Below, piece by piece: positions 1 through 6,028 of a DNA stretch of 15,151 nt; the stretch's first letter is position 1, and every line of letters starts with the position of its first letter. The stretch lies in NCBI GenBank assembly GCA_018813975.1, contig JAHJAQ010000025.1:1-15151 (forward strand). The letters run 5' to 3'. The notes under the pieces are model-generated. The model worked only from the letters and a program-made list of their open reading frames with translations. It made no database searches and was not told where the DNA came from. Source of the stretch: Microcaldota archaeon. GTDB taxonomy: Archaea; Iainarchaeota; Iainarchaeia; Iainarchaeales; JAGVWC01. A program made the translations under genes and the position numbers.

Positions 1-189
1 AGAAAATGGGGAAATTCTATTGGAACAACAATCCCCCCCGAAATCGTTGAAAAAGAGAAAATCAAGCCCAATGATAAAATTGTCATTTCCGTACACAGAA
101 TCACTCCATTCCAAAAATTATTCGGAACGTGGAAAACAAAAAAGACTGCACAAAAAATCAAAGACGAAATCAAAAAAGGATGGGAGTAA
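1..189 (+). CDS. vapB: VapB-type antitoxin, AbrB/SpoVT fold (5' end outside window)
   Basis: Partial gene; reading frame 1 is open from the window edge to TAA at 187-189, giving 62 residues. It begins inside the swapped-hairpin AbrB DNA-binding domain: RKWGNSIGTTIPPEIV is the typical core, followed by a KIKPNDKIVI strand. The C-terminal part is lysine-rich and helical, the usual place for the segment that binds the toxin. The stop is 6 bases before the ATG of a PIN-domain toxin, the normal vapB-vapC order. By family knowledge it should neutralise the toxin and, together with it, repress their shared promoter, which lies outside the window. Only the N-terminal residues are missing. The exact antitoxin subfamily is not certain. 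Confidence 0.8.
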   Translation, partial: RKWGNSIGTTIPPEIVEKEKIKPNDKIVISVHRITPFQKLFGTWKTKKTAQKIKDEIKKGWE

Positions 190-195
190 AAAATC

Positions 196-561
196 ATGTG
201 GTTCTTCGCAGATACCTATGCTTTGGTTGAATTTTTTATGGGAAACCCGCGCTATAAAAAATATTTTAACGAACACGATTTTATCACCACCCGACTCAAT
301 CTCTTAGAGCTTTACTATTCAAAACTTACAGAAGGGCAACCTGAACAGGCAGAACAATATTTTAATTCACTTCTCCCAAAAACCATCGAAATAGAAGATG
401 AAATCCTTAAAAACGCAGCAAAGTTTAAGTTACAGCACAAAAAACAAAAGGTTTCCTACGTGGACGCCATTGGATACGAACTGGCCAAATCCAAGAAAAT
501 AAAGTTTCTAACCGGCGATAAAGAATTCGAAAAAATAGCAAACGTGGAGTTCGTAAAATGA
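196..561 (+). CDS. vapC: PIN-domain ribonuclease toxin, VapC family
   Basis: A 121-residue protein, the normal length of a single PIN domain. The acidic residues that hold Mg2+ in VapC nucleases are all visible: D6 in FADTYALVEF, E38 in LNLLELYY, D90 in SYVDAIGY and D108 in LTGDKEFE. VapC toxins cut RNA, often tRNA or rRNA, and halt translation when not bound by VapB. The ATG lies 6 bases after the antitoxin stop, so the two are almost certainly co-transcribed. The stop overlaps a further ATG (ATGA at 558-561), hinting at a third coupled gene that is now cut short. The complete active site suggests the toxin is functional. The RNA target cannot be read from the sequence. Confidence 0.88.
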   Translation: MWFFADTYALVEFFMGNPRYKKYFNEHDFITTRLNLLELYYSKLTEGQPEQAEQYFNSLLPKTIEIEDEILKNAAKFKLQHKKQKVSYVDAIGYELAKSKKIKFLTGDKEFEKIANVEFVK

Positions 562-674
562 AGCAAAAGATATTCAAATCTCTCCTCCAGCTTTATAGAC
601 CCATAAAGAATTATTTTCGCGTCAGTTCAAAAGCAAAAAAAATGCGAGGATCGCCACCAGGCATTTTTTTCTGA
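558..674 (+). pseudogene. Short ATGA-coupled ORF after vapC, possibly the remnant of a truncated gene
   Basis: A 38-codon frame starts on the ATGA that contains the vapC stop and ends at TGA 672-674. Its last 64 bases overlap the 3' end of the convergent methyltransferase gene, so the C-terminal codons are antisense to a real gene. The first ~17 codons (MKQKIFKSLLQLYRPIK) could be an amphipathic or signal-like start. Codons 7-12 coincide with one copy of the 17-nt direct repeat that recurs after the TrmB-like gene. It may be the start of a gene cut off when the transporter block arrived, or chance. I recognise no family. Confidence 0.25.
576..592 (+). repeat. 17-nt direct repeat, left copy
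   Basis: The sequence aaatctctcctccagct occurs here, 14 bases after the vapC stop, and again identically at 4695-4711, 2 bases after the stop of the TrmB-like gene. The two copies bracket the whole methyltransferase/ABC/TrmB block. A second, imperfect match lies further right of each copy (tatagacccataaag at about 594-608 here; tacagacccaaag at about 4761-4773 there). It may be a recombination or duplication scar, or a shared 3'-end element. Confidence 0.6.
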
Positions 675-1309
675 CCAATTTTTTTAACCTTAAATCCATG
701 GAAACCAGCTAGTCGCTTCATTTCTCTTACCGAACAAAAATTTGCGTTTGAAAGGTAAATTCGCCCACTTGAATTCAAATATTTTCCGACTTGTTTGAAA
801 AAAGTTTTATTGACTCTAAGACGAGTATCCCAAACAGTGGCCTCTACAAAATCAGTTGCCACTTTGTTTCTGAAGGGAAGATTCGCCGTAATAACATCAA
901 ACTTTTCATTCTCTTTAATTGCTTCAAACAAATCAGATTTTCTAACTTCAATTCTATCGGAAAAACCATGTCGCTTTGCGTTTTCACGGGCACATTTTAC
1001 TGCCCAAGGATTAATATCAATCGCCACTATCCTTTTTGCACCTTTATAGACTGAAAATATAGCGATAACACCCGATCCAGTGCCAACATCTAAAACAGAT
1101 TCTTCCGAACGAACAACAAAATTCTCAACCAAGGGCACACTATCTTCAAACGGCCAAAAAACGGTTTTAAAAACAAGAAATTTTTTTCCCAGATATTCAA
1201 TTTCCTTTCCTACAATGGAAACGGTTCTAAATTGCTCTTGCATTTCTTGATGTCTTTGAGTAACTTCCCTAAGTTCTTTTCCAGTCAACATAAAAACACC
1301 AAGCTTCAT
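611..1309 (-). CDS. Class I SAM-dependent methyltransferase, HemK/PrmC-like small-domain type
   Basis: A 232-residue Rossmann methyltransferase. I chose the ATG at 1309 because it forms an ATGA overlap with the permease stop, the same junction used by the other genes of this operon; a TTG at 1321 is a less likely alternative. Motif I is LDVGTGSGVIA (about residues 73-83) and the acidic residue ending strand 2 is D98 in VAIDIN. The catalytic-loop motif at residues 143-146 is NLPF, where HemK-type N-methyltransferases have NPPY. The region FKTVFWPFEDSVPLVENF before motif I resembles the substrate-side entry loop of the HemK group. The altered NPPY motif leaves the target open (protein glutamine, RNA or small molecule). 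Being last in an uptake operon suggests, but does not prove, that it modifies the imported compound. Confidence 0.8.
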   Translation of the reverse strand: MKLGVFMLTGKELREVTQRHQEMQEQFRTVSIVGKEIEYLGKKFLVFKTVFWPFEDSVPLVENFVVRSEESVLDVGTGSGVIAIFSVYKGAKRIVAIDINPWAVKCARENAKRHGFSDRIEVRKSDLFEAIKENEKFDVITANLPFRNKVATDFVEATVWDTRLRVNKTFFKQVGKYLNSSGRIYLSNANFCSVREMKRLAGFHGFKVKKIGQKKMPGGDPRIFFAFELTRK

Positions 1310-2076
1310 TTTCCATGCCAATGAACAAAACGCTTTTCACTTTGGGAAACAAAAAGATTCAACAAGTAGCCTACCAAACCAACCAAAATAATTCCTGCAT
1401 AAAGCTTTGGAATATCATAAACATACGAAGCATCAATCAAAGCTTTTCCCAATCCTTGTTGTGTTCCAATAAACATTTCAGTAACAATCACCAAAACAAC
1501 AGTCAAGCTTACTGCTGTTCTAAAGCCCAAAAAAACCATGGGCAACGCTTCTTTGAAACGAACATGCCATAAGGTTTCCCAACTTGTTTTTTTTTAGTGT
1601 TTTGGCAACCATCAAGCGTGTTTTATTGCATTTCTTAGGCCCTTTGAAACATGCAAGGAGAGATACAACGCACAAACCCAAGTAGCCAACGCAATGTTGG
1701 TAGAATCTCCCACACCAAAAAACAACAAAAACAAAGGAAACAAGGCTGTTGCGGGAATGCTGCGAAAAAAATCAAGCCAAGGCGAAACCGAATCATAAAT
1801 AATATTCCACTTGTACAACAAGACACCGATTACTAACCCCCCCAACGAACCAACCAGCAAAGCAACTACAATCTTAAAGATTGTGCTTGCAAAATCCAAC
1901 AGAATCTCCAAACCAACGGTTAATTGAAAAAAACGCTCAAGGATGGGAAAAAAACTTGGAAAAAGAAATGGATCAAAAATAGCTGCAAGCGAAAGCAATT
2001 CCCATAAAAGAACAGCTAACAAAATAGGGACCAGTATAAGAAAACGCTTTCGCAAAAAAAGAACAATTCTTTTCAT
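1306..2076 (-). pseudogene. NitT/TauT-type ABC transporter permease, reading frame interrupted (SsuC/TauC-like)
   Basis: The region encodes a complete permease of about 256 codons, a normal length for this family, but two in-frame stops break it: TGA at 1612-1614 and TAA at 1594-1596. The N-terminal part (154 residues) has the first membrane helices and reaches the EAA-loop region (FFRSIPATALFPLFLLFFGVGDSTNIAL ... LHVSKGLRN, read in two stretches). The C-terminal part resumes in the same frame with SWETLWHVRFKEALPMVFLG and the last helices. Between the stops the -1 frame reads LMVAKTL, which matches the family pattern at this place. One lost T near 1615 and one extra A in the nine-A run (1587-1595) would restore a full protein. 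The ATG overlaps the ATPase stop (ATGA 2073-2076). It is either a recent pseudogene or carries two sequencing or assembly errors. Confidence 0.8.
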
Positions 2077-2843
2077 AAAGCATCCGCTTTGAGCAGTTCG
2101 TGAAGTTGGCTTGAAATTCGATTAAATGCAGGTGAAAAGCGCATTTCATAGGTTCTTTCTTTGGGCAAGTTTACTGGAATAATGGCCCTAATACTCGAAG
2201 GTTTTTCCGAAAGAATAATAATTTTGTCACTTAACAAAACCGCCGAATCAATGTCATGAGAAACCATCAAGGTGGTATAGTGCTTATTTCGAAGTTTTGA
2301 CAACTCTCGCTCCACCATTAAACGATTCTGATAATCCAAGCCACTCAGTGGTTCATCAAAAACAAACACCTCTGTTGACTCATTTAAGGTAGCACGCGCA
2401 ATCGTTGTTAGCTGTTTTATCCCTCCAGACAATTGGTAAGGATATGCTTGAGCATAGTGAAAAATTCCGATTTCTTTCAGTTTGTTTAAAGCTTGTTTCA
2501 TAGAAAGCATTGAAATTGATTTTGCAAAAGCCACATTTTCAGTCACTGTAAACCAAGGAAAAAGTGCTTCTGTGGTTTGCTGCGGCCCATATCCAATAAC
2601 AACCTCTTTTGGTGTCTTACCAAAAATCGAAATACTGCCTTCTTCCAACTTTTCAAGATCCATCAAGAGCTTGAGCAAAGTCGATTTACCACAGCCATTG
2701 GGCCCAAGAATAGCAATGAATTCGCCTTTTTTGATAGTTAGGGAAATAGCGTCCAAAATAGTAATAGCATTCCCCAAACCATTTTTTCCCAAGGCATATC
2801 GTTTAGTAAGCTTGTTAATAGTTATGGCTTGCATGGCTTTCAC
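2073..2843 (-). CDS. ABC transporter ATP-binding protein, NitT/TauT family (SsuB/TauB-like)
   Basis: A 256-residue ABC ATPase that should power the neighbouring permease from the cytoplasmic face. Walker A is GPNGCGKST (residues 47-55), the Q-loop lies in GYGPQQ (84-89), the signature is LSGGIKQ (138-144), Walker B is VFVFDEP (159-165) and the switch histidine is H196 in SHD. All catalytic residues are present. The start at 2843 overlaps the TGA of the binding-protein gene (ATGA), and its own TGA overlaps the permease ATG in the same way, so translation is probably coupled along the operon. The family imports nitrate, sulfonates, taurine, thiamine precursors and similar small solutes; the substrate cannot be read from the ATPase. 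Confidence 0.93.
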   Translation of the reverse strand: MKAMQAITINKLTKRYALGKNGLGNAITILDAISLTIKKGEFIAILGPNGCGKSTLLKLLMDLEKLEEGSISIFGKTPKEVVIGYGPQQTTEALFPWFTVTENVAFAKSISMLSMKQALNKLKEIGIFHYAQAYPYQLSGGIKQLTTIARATLNESTEVFVFDEPLSGLDYQNRLMVERELSKLRNKHYTTLMVSHDIDSAVLLSDKIIILSEKPSSIRAIIPVNLPKERTYEMRFSPAFNRISSQLHELLKADAL

Positions 2844-3853
2844 TCTTCAGTATGCTCTAGAAGGATATCGCGAACATCCGGTTTTTGGTCAATGACTTCC
2901 AATTCAAAAAAAGTATCAACAAATTGTTGATAGGCATTAATTGTTTTTTCATCCAAATCTTGGCTGCTAATTATTAGAGGAAGAGGGACTTCTACGGCTA
3001 TAGATTCCGGCAGGTTTAAATACTGTACAAGGTAGCTGCGCATCTCTGGATCTTGATTCGTTTTTTCAATGGCTTTTCGCATTACTTTTACAAATCGCTG
3101 TGCTTCTTCGGGGCGCTCATTTATAAAATGGGCAGAGACAACGCCAGCCCCACCACACCAGGGATCAGCCACAAAACGAACCATTGGATTCGCTACCAAA
3201 ACTCTAGCAGTTCCTTTTTGATTTCCAATGGTTCCAATTGGTTCTAGTGTTAGGACAGCGTCCACTGCACCAGAACTCAAACTGGGTAATTGGTTAGGCA
3301 TGGGCAATTCCACAAAAATCACTTCGTTAGGCGAAACATTGTTTTCCAATAATATTTTTTTGGCCATAGTGCTAAACTGCACTCCAGGCAAATGACCCAA
3401 TCGCTTGCCTTTCAAATCTTGAATAGAAGAAATGGTTGAGCGCTCTGCTACAACAAGTTCATCGTTTAAAACGCCAATTGTTCCACAAGTCAAGGAATAA
3501 CTTTTGAGCGCTCCAGGATTTTTGGTTTCAACAATACCAACAATTCCTGCGGCAACAGACGGAGCACCCGCATCAACATTTCCACTTATTAAGGCATCAA
3601 TAATCTGATTGGGAGACTCAATCCGTTCCAATTCAACCACTAGATCTTCTTCCTCAAAAAAGCCTTCTTCCACTGCCACAAAAAGCGGCAAGCTCTGCAC
3701 CGCTGGCAGATACGCCACGCGAATAGGCTCTGAAGCAGCTGTTCCCGGACTATAAACACATCCCATAAACAGTGCTACAATAGCAAGCACTAGACAAATA
3801 AAAGCAGTTAGTTTTATGAAAGATCTTTTTCGGACAGCATTTCTGTGAAGCAT
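2840..3853 (-). CDS. NitT/TauT-family substrate-binding lipoprotein (NMT1/SsuA-like)
   Basis: A 337-residue extracellular solute-binding protein. The N-terminus has positive residues (HRNAVRKR), a hydrophobic stretch of about 18 residues and a lipobox ending at C32 (ALFMGC), so it is probably anchored outside the membrane by a lipid. The mature protein opens with IRVAYLPAVQSLPLFVAVEEGFF, the classic start of SsuA/TauA/NMT1-like proteins, followed by alternating alpha/beta lobes (DALISGNVDAG, DLKGKRLG, SSGAVDAVLTLEP). Family members bind sulfonates, taurine, nitrate or pyrimidine thiamine precursors; I cannot choose among them. It is the first gene of the operon. A TATA-like box 22-35 bases upstream of the ATG suggests a nearly leaderless transcript, and the next gene overlaps by ATGA. 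Confidence 0.9.
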   Translation of the reverse strand: MLHRNAVRKRSFIKLTAFICLVLAIVALFMGCVYSPGTAASEPIRVAYLPAVQSLPLFVAVEEGFFEEEDLVVELERIESPNQIIDALISGNVDAGAPSVAAGIVGIVETKNPGALKSYSLTCGTIGVLNDELVVAERSTISSIQDLKGKRLGHLPGVQFSTMAKKILLENNVSPNEVIFVELPMPNQLPSLSSGAVDAVLTLEPIGTIGNQKGTARVLVANPMVRFVADPWCGGAGVVSAHFINERPEEAQRFVKVMRKAIEKTNQDPEMRSYLVQYLNLPESIAVEVPLPLIISSQDLDEKTINAYQQFVDTFFELEVIDQKPDVRDILLEHTEE

Positions 3854-3874
3854 AAGAATTTATTCTCTCAGGCC

Positions 3875-3888
3875 GTATAAATATTAAA
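3875..3888 (-). promoter_or_regulatory. TATA-like box for the ABC transporter operon
   Basis: Read on the minus strand it is TTTAATATTTATAC. It ends 21 bases before the ATG of the binding-protein gene, so the predicted transcription start lies at or just before the start codon. There is no Shine-Dalgarno-like tract, which fits a leaderless mRNA. Confidence 0.55.
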
Positions 3889-3895
3889 GTAGTAC

Positions 3896-3909
3896 AGTAG
3901 TGAACTACT
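3896..3909. promoter_or_regulatory. Probable TrmB-type operator, inverted repeat AGTAGT-2-ACTACT
   Basis: A perfect 6+6 inverted repeat with a 2-base centre (AGTAGTGAACTACT). A further AGTAGT half-site sits 8 bases to the left (3888-3893). It lies between the TATA-like boxes of the divergent transporter operon and regulator gene, so a bound protein could affect both. The divergent TrmB-family regulator is the obvious candidate ligand (inference). Confidence 0.55.
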
Positions 3910-3923
3910 ATATATTATATTAA
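3909..3923 (+). promoter_or_regulatory. TATA-like box for the TrmB-family regulator gene
   Basis: The AT-only stretch TATATATTATATTAAAA begins inside the inverted repeat at 3896-3909 and lies about 17-31 bases upstream of the ATG at 3940. There is no clear Shine-Dalgarno tract, again suggesting a leaderless transcript. The overlap with the inverted repeat would allow self-repression. Confidence 0.5.
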
Positions 3924-3939
3924 AATCTTGGCGATTTGA

Positions 3940-4692
3940 ATGCCTCAAAAAAAGTCCTTCTCTGAACTGGGAATCACCGATACAGAATCCAAGGTTCTGG
4001 AATCACTAGTAATGGACGGCCCTGCCACTGGTTCAAAAATAGCTGGGCGACTAGGGTTGCACAAATCGGTTACTTACTTTGTTCTTGAACAGCTTACACA
4101 AAAAGGATTAGCCTCATTTGTCGTAATCAACAAGAAAAGACAGTATCGCCCTATAGACTCTGAAACGCTTATAACAAAGCTCCAAGAGCGAAAAAAAGAA
4201 TTCCTCCAAAACTTTGAAAACACAGTAGCCTCCATTCAAACAGTTAAACAAAAGCGCAAATCTCCATCTTTCAATATTTTTGAAGGCTGGGAAGGAATGA
4301 AAACAGCACTCCATGATATCCATAAAACCCTGAAAGCCAAGGAAGACTATTTTGTATTTGCGGTAGATGTGCCAGAAAAGATTTTTCCGCGGTTTAGGCG
4401 TTTTATTCGAAAATTCCACCAAAAGCGCTCAGAAAAAGGAATAAACTGTCAATTACTTGTTTCAACAAGACGCCGTTCCACCATTGGAAAAGATCGAAAA
4501 AAAGACCCCCACACACAAGTTCGTTTTGTATCCTCTGAGCAAGTAATGCCCATGGCCGTCAATGTGTACGCTAACAAGGTACTTTTGGCGGTGTGGACAG
4601 ACCCACCACTCGCTATAACCATTGAAAATGAAAGCATTGCAAACTCTTTCAAAGCACTCTTTCAATTAATGTGGAAATCAGGCAAACGATAG
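3940..4692 (+). CDS. TrmB-family transcriptional regulator
   Basis: A 250-residue protein with the two-part TrmB layout. Residues about 8-75 form a winged helix-turn-helix (LGITDTESKVLESLVMDGPA, then SKIAGRLGLHKSVTYFVLEQLTQKG and the wing). A helical linker follows (ITKLQERKKEFLQNFENTVAS), then a C-terminal sensor domain from about residue 110 (FNIFEGWEGMKTALHDIHKTL ... EDYFVFAVD) of the kind that binds sugars or other small ligands in characterised members. It is divergent from the ABC operon and shares an intergenic region of 86 bases containing the inverted repeat at 3896-3909. It probably controls the transporter in response to the imported solute (inference). TrmB proteins can repress or activate. 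Confidence 0.85.
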   Translation: MPQKKSFSELGITDTESKVLESLVMDGPATGSKIAGRLGLHKSVTYFVLEQLTQKGLASFVVINKKRQYRPIDSETLITKLQERKKEFLQNFENTVASIQTVKQKRKSPSFNIFEGWEGMKTALHDIHKTLKAKEDYFVFAVDVPEKIFPRFRRFIRKFHQKRSEKGINCQLLVSTRRRSTIGKDRKKDPHTQVRFVSSEQVMPMAVNVYANKVLLAVWTDPPLAITIENESIANSFKALFQLMWKSGKR

Positions 4693-4694
4693 AA

Positions 4695-4711
4695 AAATCT
4701 CTCCTCCAGCT
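4695..4711 (+). repeat. 17-nt direct repeat, right copy
   Basis: Identical to 576-592. It starts 2 bases after the stop of the TrmB-like gene and is followed by a T-run (4714-4720) and a weak TGTGC/GCACA hairpin (4720-4740). Read in the same frame as the left copy, it opens KSLLQLSFLCEKELHSS and stays open for about 20 further codons into the start of the next gene. Confidence 0.6.
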
Positions 4712-4743
4712 ATCTTTTTTGTGCGAAAAAGAATTGCACAGCA

Positions 4744-4757
4744 GTACTATAATTAAA
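4744..4757 (+). promoter_or_regulatory. TATA-like box for the SAHH-like gene
   Basis: The sequence tactataattaaat lies 20-33 bases upstream of the ATG at 4777, the right distance for an archaeal promoter of a leaderless transcript. It supports one of the clustered starts at 4777, 4780 or 4786. Confidence 0.5.
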
Positions 4758-4776
4758 TCGTACAGACCCAAAGTAT

Positions 4777-5943
4777 ATGATGGGGATGCTCAAAACACCT
4801 AACAGTTGGAAAGAAAGTCCTTTTCCGGAATTGTATGAAAAAAACCCTAAAACGCCCCTTTGTGTTCGTTTGGCGCGTGGAAAGCACAATAGCGAATTGA
4901 TTTTGATTCATCATTTGCATCATGTTTCCATTCCGTTTATTCGATCGCTTTCCAAGGGATATACAATTAGAAAAATTATTGGAATTCCCTATTCTAGTTT
5001 TCAATCGGTTGTTCTAGAACTCCAAAAAGACTTTGATGTGGTGGTTCCAGATTCCTTAAAAGAAATTCCAGCGATTGTAAAAAAAGAAGTGGAGTCCACT
5101 ACCAACAAAATAATTATCGAAGAAATTGGTGGATATACCATAAAGATTGCCAATTTTTTGGAAAAACAACCCCATGTTATTGGAATCGTAGAGGACACCA
5201 AACAAGGATATTGGGCTTGGAAAAAAATTCCTTTGAAAAGACTTTCAGTTCAATCCGTAGCGTGTTCTAAACTAAAAAAAGCAGAAAATTGCATGGTTGC
5301 CAAGAGCATTATTGATGGAACCGCGCGTTTTTTAGCACTCCATAATCTTCCTCCGCTAAAAGAACAAACTGTTTTAGTGATAGGGTATGGGGATATTGGA
5401 GCGCCAACCGCGCATTATTTAGAATCGCGATGCAAAAAGCTAATGGTTTTGGATAAAGATCCAATAAAATTGTTAGTTGCTTCTAGTGAACACGCGGTTA
5501 GCACCACACTTTCAAAAGCCAGTTTGATTCTGGGGATTACTGGGGATCCTTTTCATGCAATTCGAGCAAAAGACCTTTCAAAACTAGCAGATAACACAAT
5601 TTTGGTTTCTGGCAGTTCAAAAAGAGTGGAATTTGATTTGAATGGTTTTACAAAAAAAGCCAAAAAGGTTAGGGTTTTTCAAGGTCTCCAAGAATTTGAT
5701 TTTGGTTCTAAAAAAATTCGAGTAGCCAATTTTGGAGAACCCATTAACCTTACCTATTCCGTGGGTCCTGCCAAAGCATTAGACTTGGTGTATGGAACAC
5801 TTGTTGATTGTATTAATCGCTTAGACAAGGAACAAGGAACTGCTGGATTAAACGAGATACCAGAAAAAATTCAAGAAGAAATTGCATTCCAATACCTCAA
5901 AATCCATGGATACCGCCAGAATGGGCTAACAAGCTTTTTATAA
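4777..5943 (+). CDS. Divergent S-adenosylhomocysteine hydrolase-like NAD-binding protein
   Basis: A 388-residue protein with the overall order of AdoHcy hydrolase: a substrate domain with EIGGY (116-120) and VEDTKQGYW (138-146), then SIIDGTARF (178-185), then a central Rossmann domain with GYGDIG (203-208). True hydrolases read VEETTTG, ...KSKFDN..., SLIDG and GYGDVG at these places, so homology is clear. Several key residues differ: the Lys-...-Asp-Asn catalytic block appears as KLKKAEN (Glu for Asp at 170), the C-terminal GHPSFVMS histidine motif appears as GPAKALDLVYG, and the usual C-terminal KPxxYRY tail is absent. It probably binds NAD, but whether it still hydrolyses AdoHcy is doubtful. 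The nearby methyltransferase makes a link to SAM metabolism tempting but unproven. The start is one of three close ATGs (4777, 4780, 4786). Confidence 0.75.
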   Translation: MMGMLKTPNSWKESPFPELYEKNPKTPLCVRLARGKHNSELILIHHLHHVSIPFIRSLSKGYTIRKIIGIPYSSFQSVVLELQKDFDVVVPDSLKEIPAIVKKEVESTTNKIIIEEIGGYTIKIANFLEKQPHVIGIVEDTKQGYWAWKKIPLKRLSVQSVACSKLKKAENCMVAKSIIDGTARFLALHNLPPLKEQTVLVIGYGDIGAPTAHYLESRCKKLMVLDKDPIKLLVASSEHAVSTTLSKASLILGITGDPFHAIRAKDLSKLADNTILVSGSSKRVEFDLNGFTKKAKKVRVFQGLQEFDFGSKKIRVANFGEPINLTYSVGPAKALDLVYGTLVDCINRLDKEQGTAGLNEIPEKIQEEIAFQYLKIHGYRQNGLTSFL

Positions 5944-5953
5944 TGTTTTGAGG

Positions 5954-5965
5954 TATATTTTTATA
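5954..5965 (+). promoter_or_regulatory. TATA-like box for the DEAD-box helicase gene
   Basis: tatatttttata lies 64-75 bases upstream of the helicase ATG, implying a leader of about 35-45 bases. That leader would contain a run of ten T (6000-6009) and a Shine-Dalgarno tract GAGG at 6018-6021, 7 bases before the ATG. The T-run could terminate the upstream gene or act as an attenuator; the sequence alone does not decide. Confidence 0.4.
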
Positions 5966-6028
5966 GAAAAAGAGCGAAAAAAGAGTTGAATTGTAACTGT
6001 TTTTTTTTTGTACTAGCGAGGAAATAAC

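Noticed and set aside
20..307. A 95-codon plus-strand frame across the vapB-vapC junction
   Set aside because: It overlaps two well-supported genes in another frame and has a Lys/Ser-rich composition without any domain; it is a shadow.
1594..1617. Programmed frameshifting to express the permease
   Set aside because: It would need a -1 shift at GCTTGA and a compensating +1 shift at the A-run within about 20 bases; this is far less likely than mutation or sequencing error.
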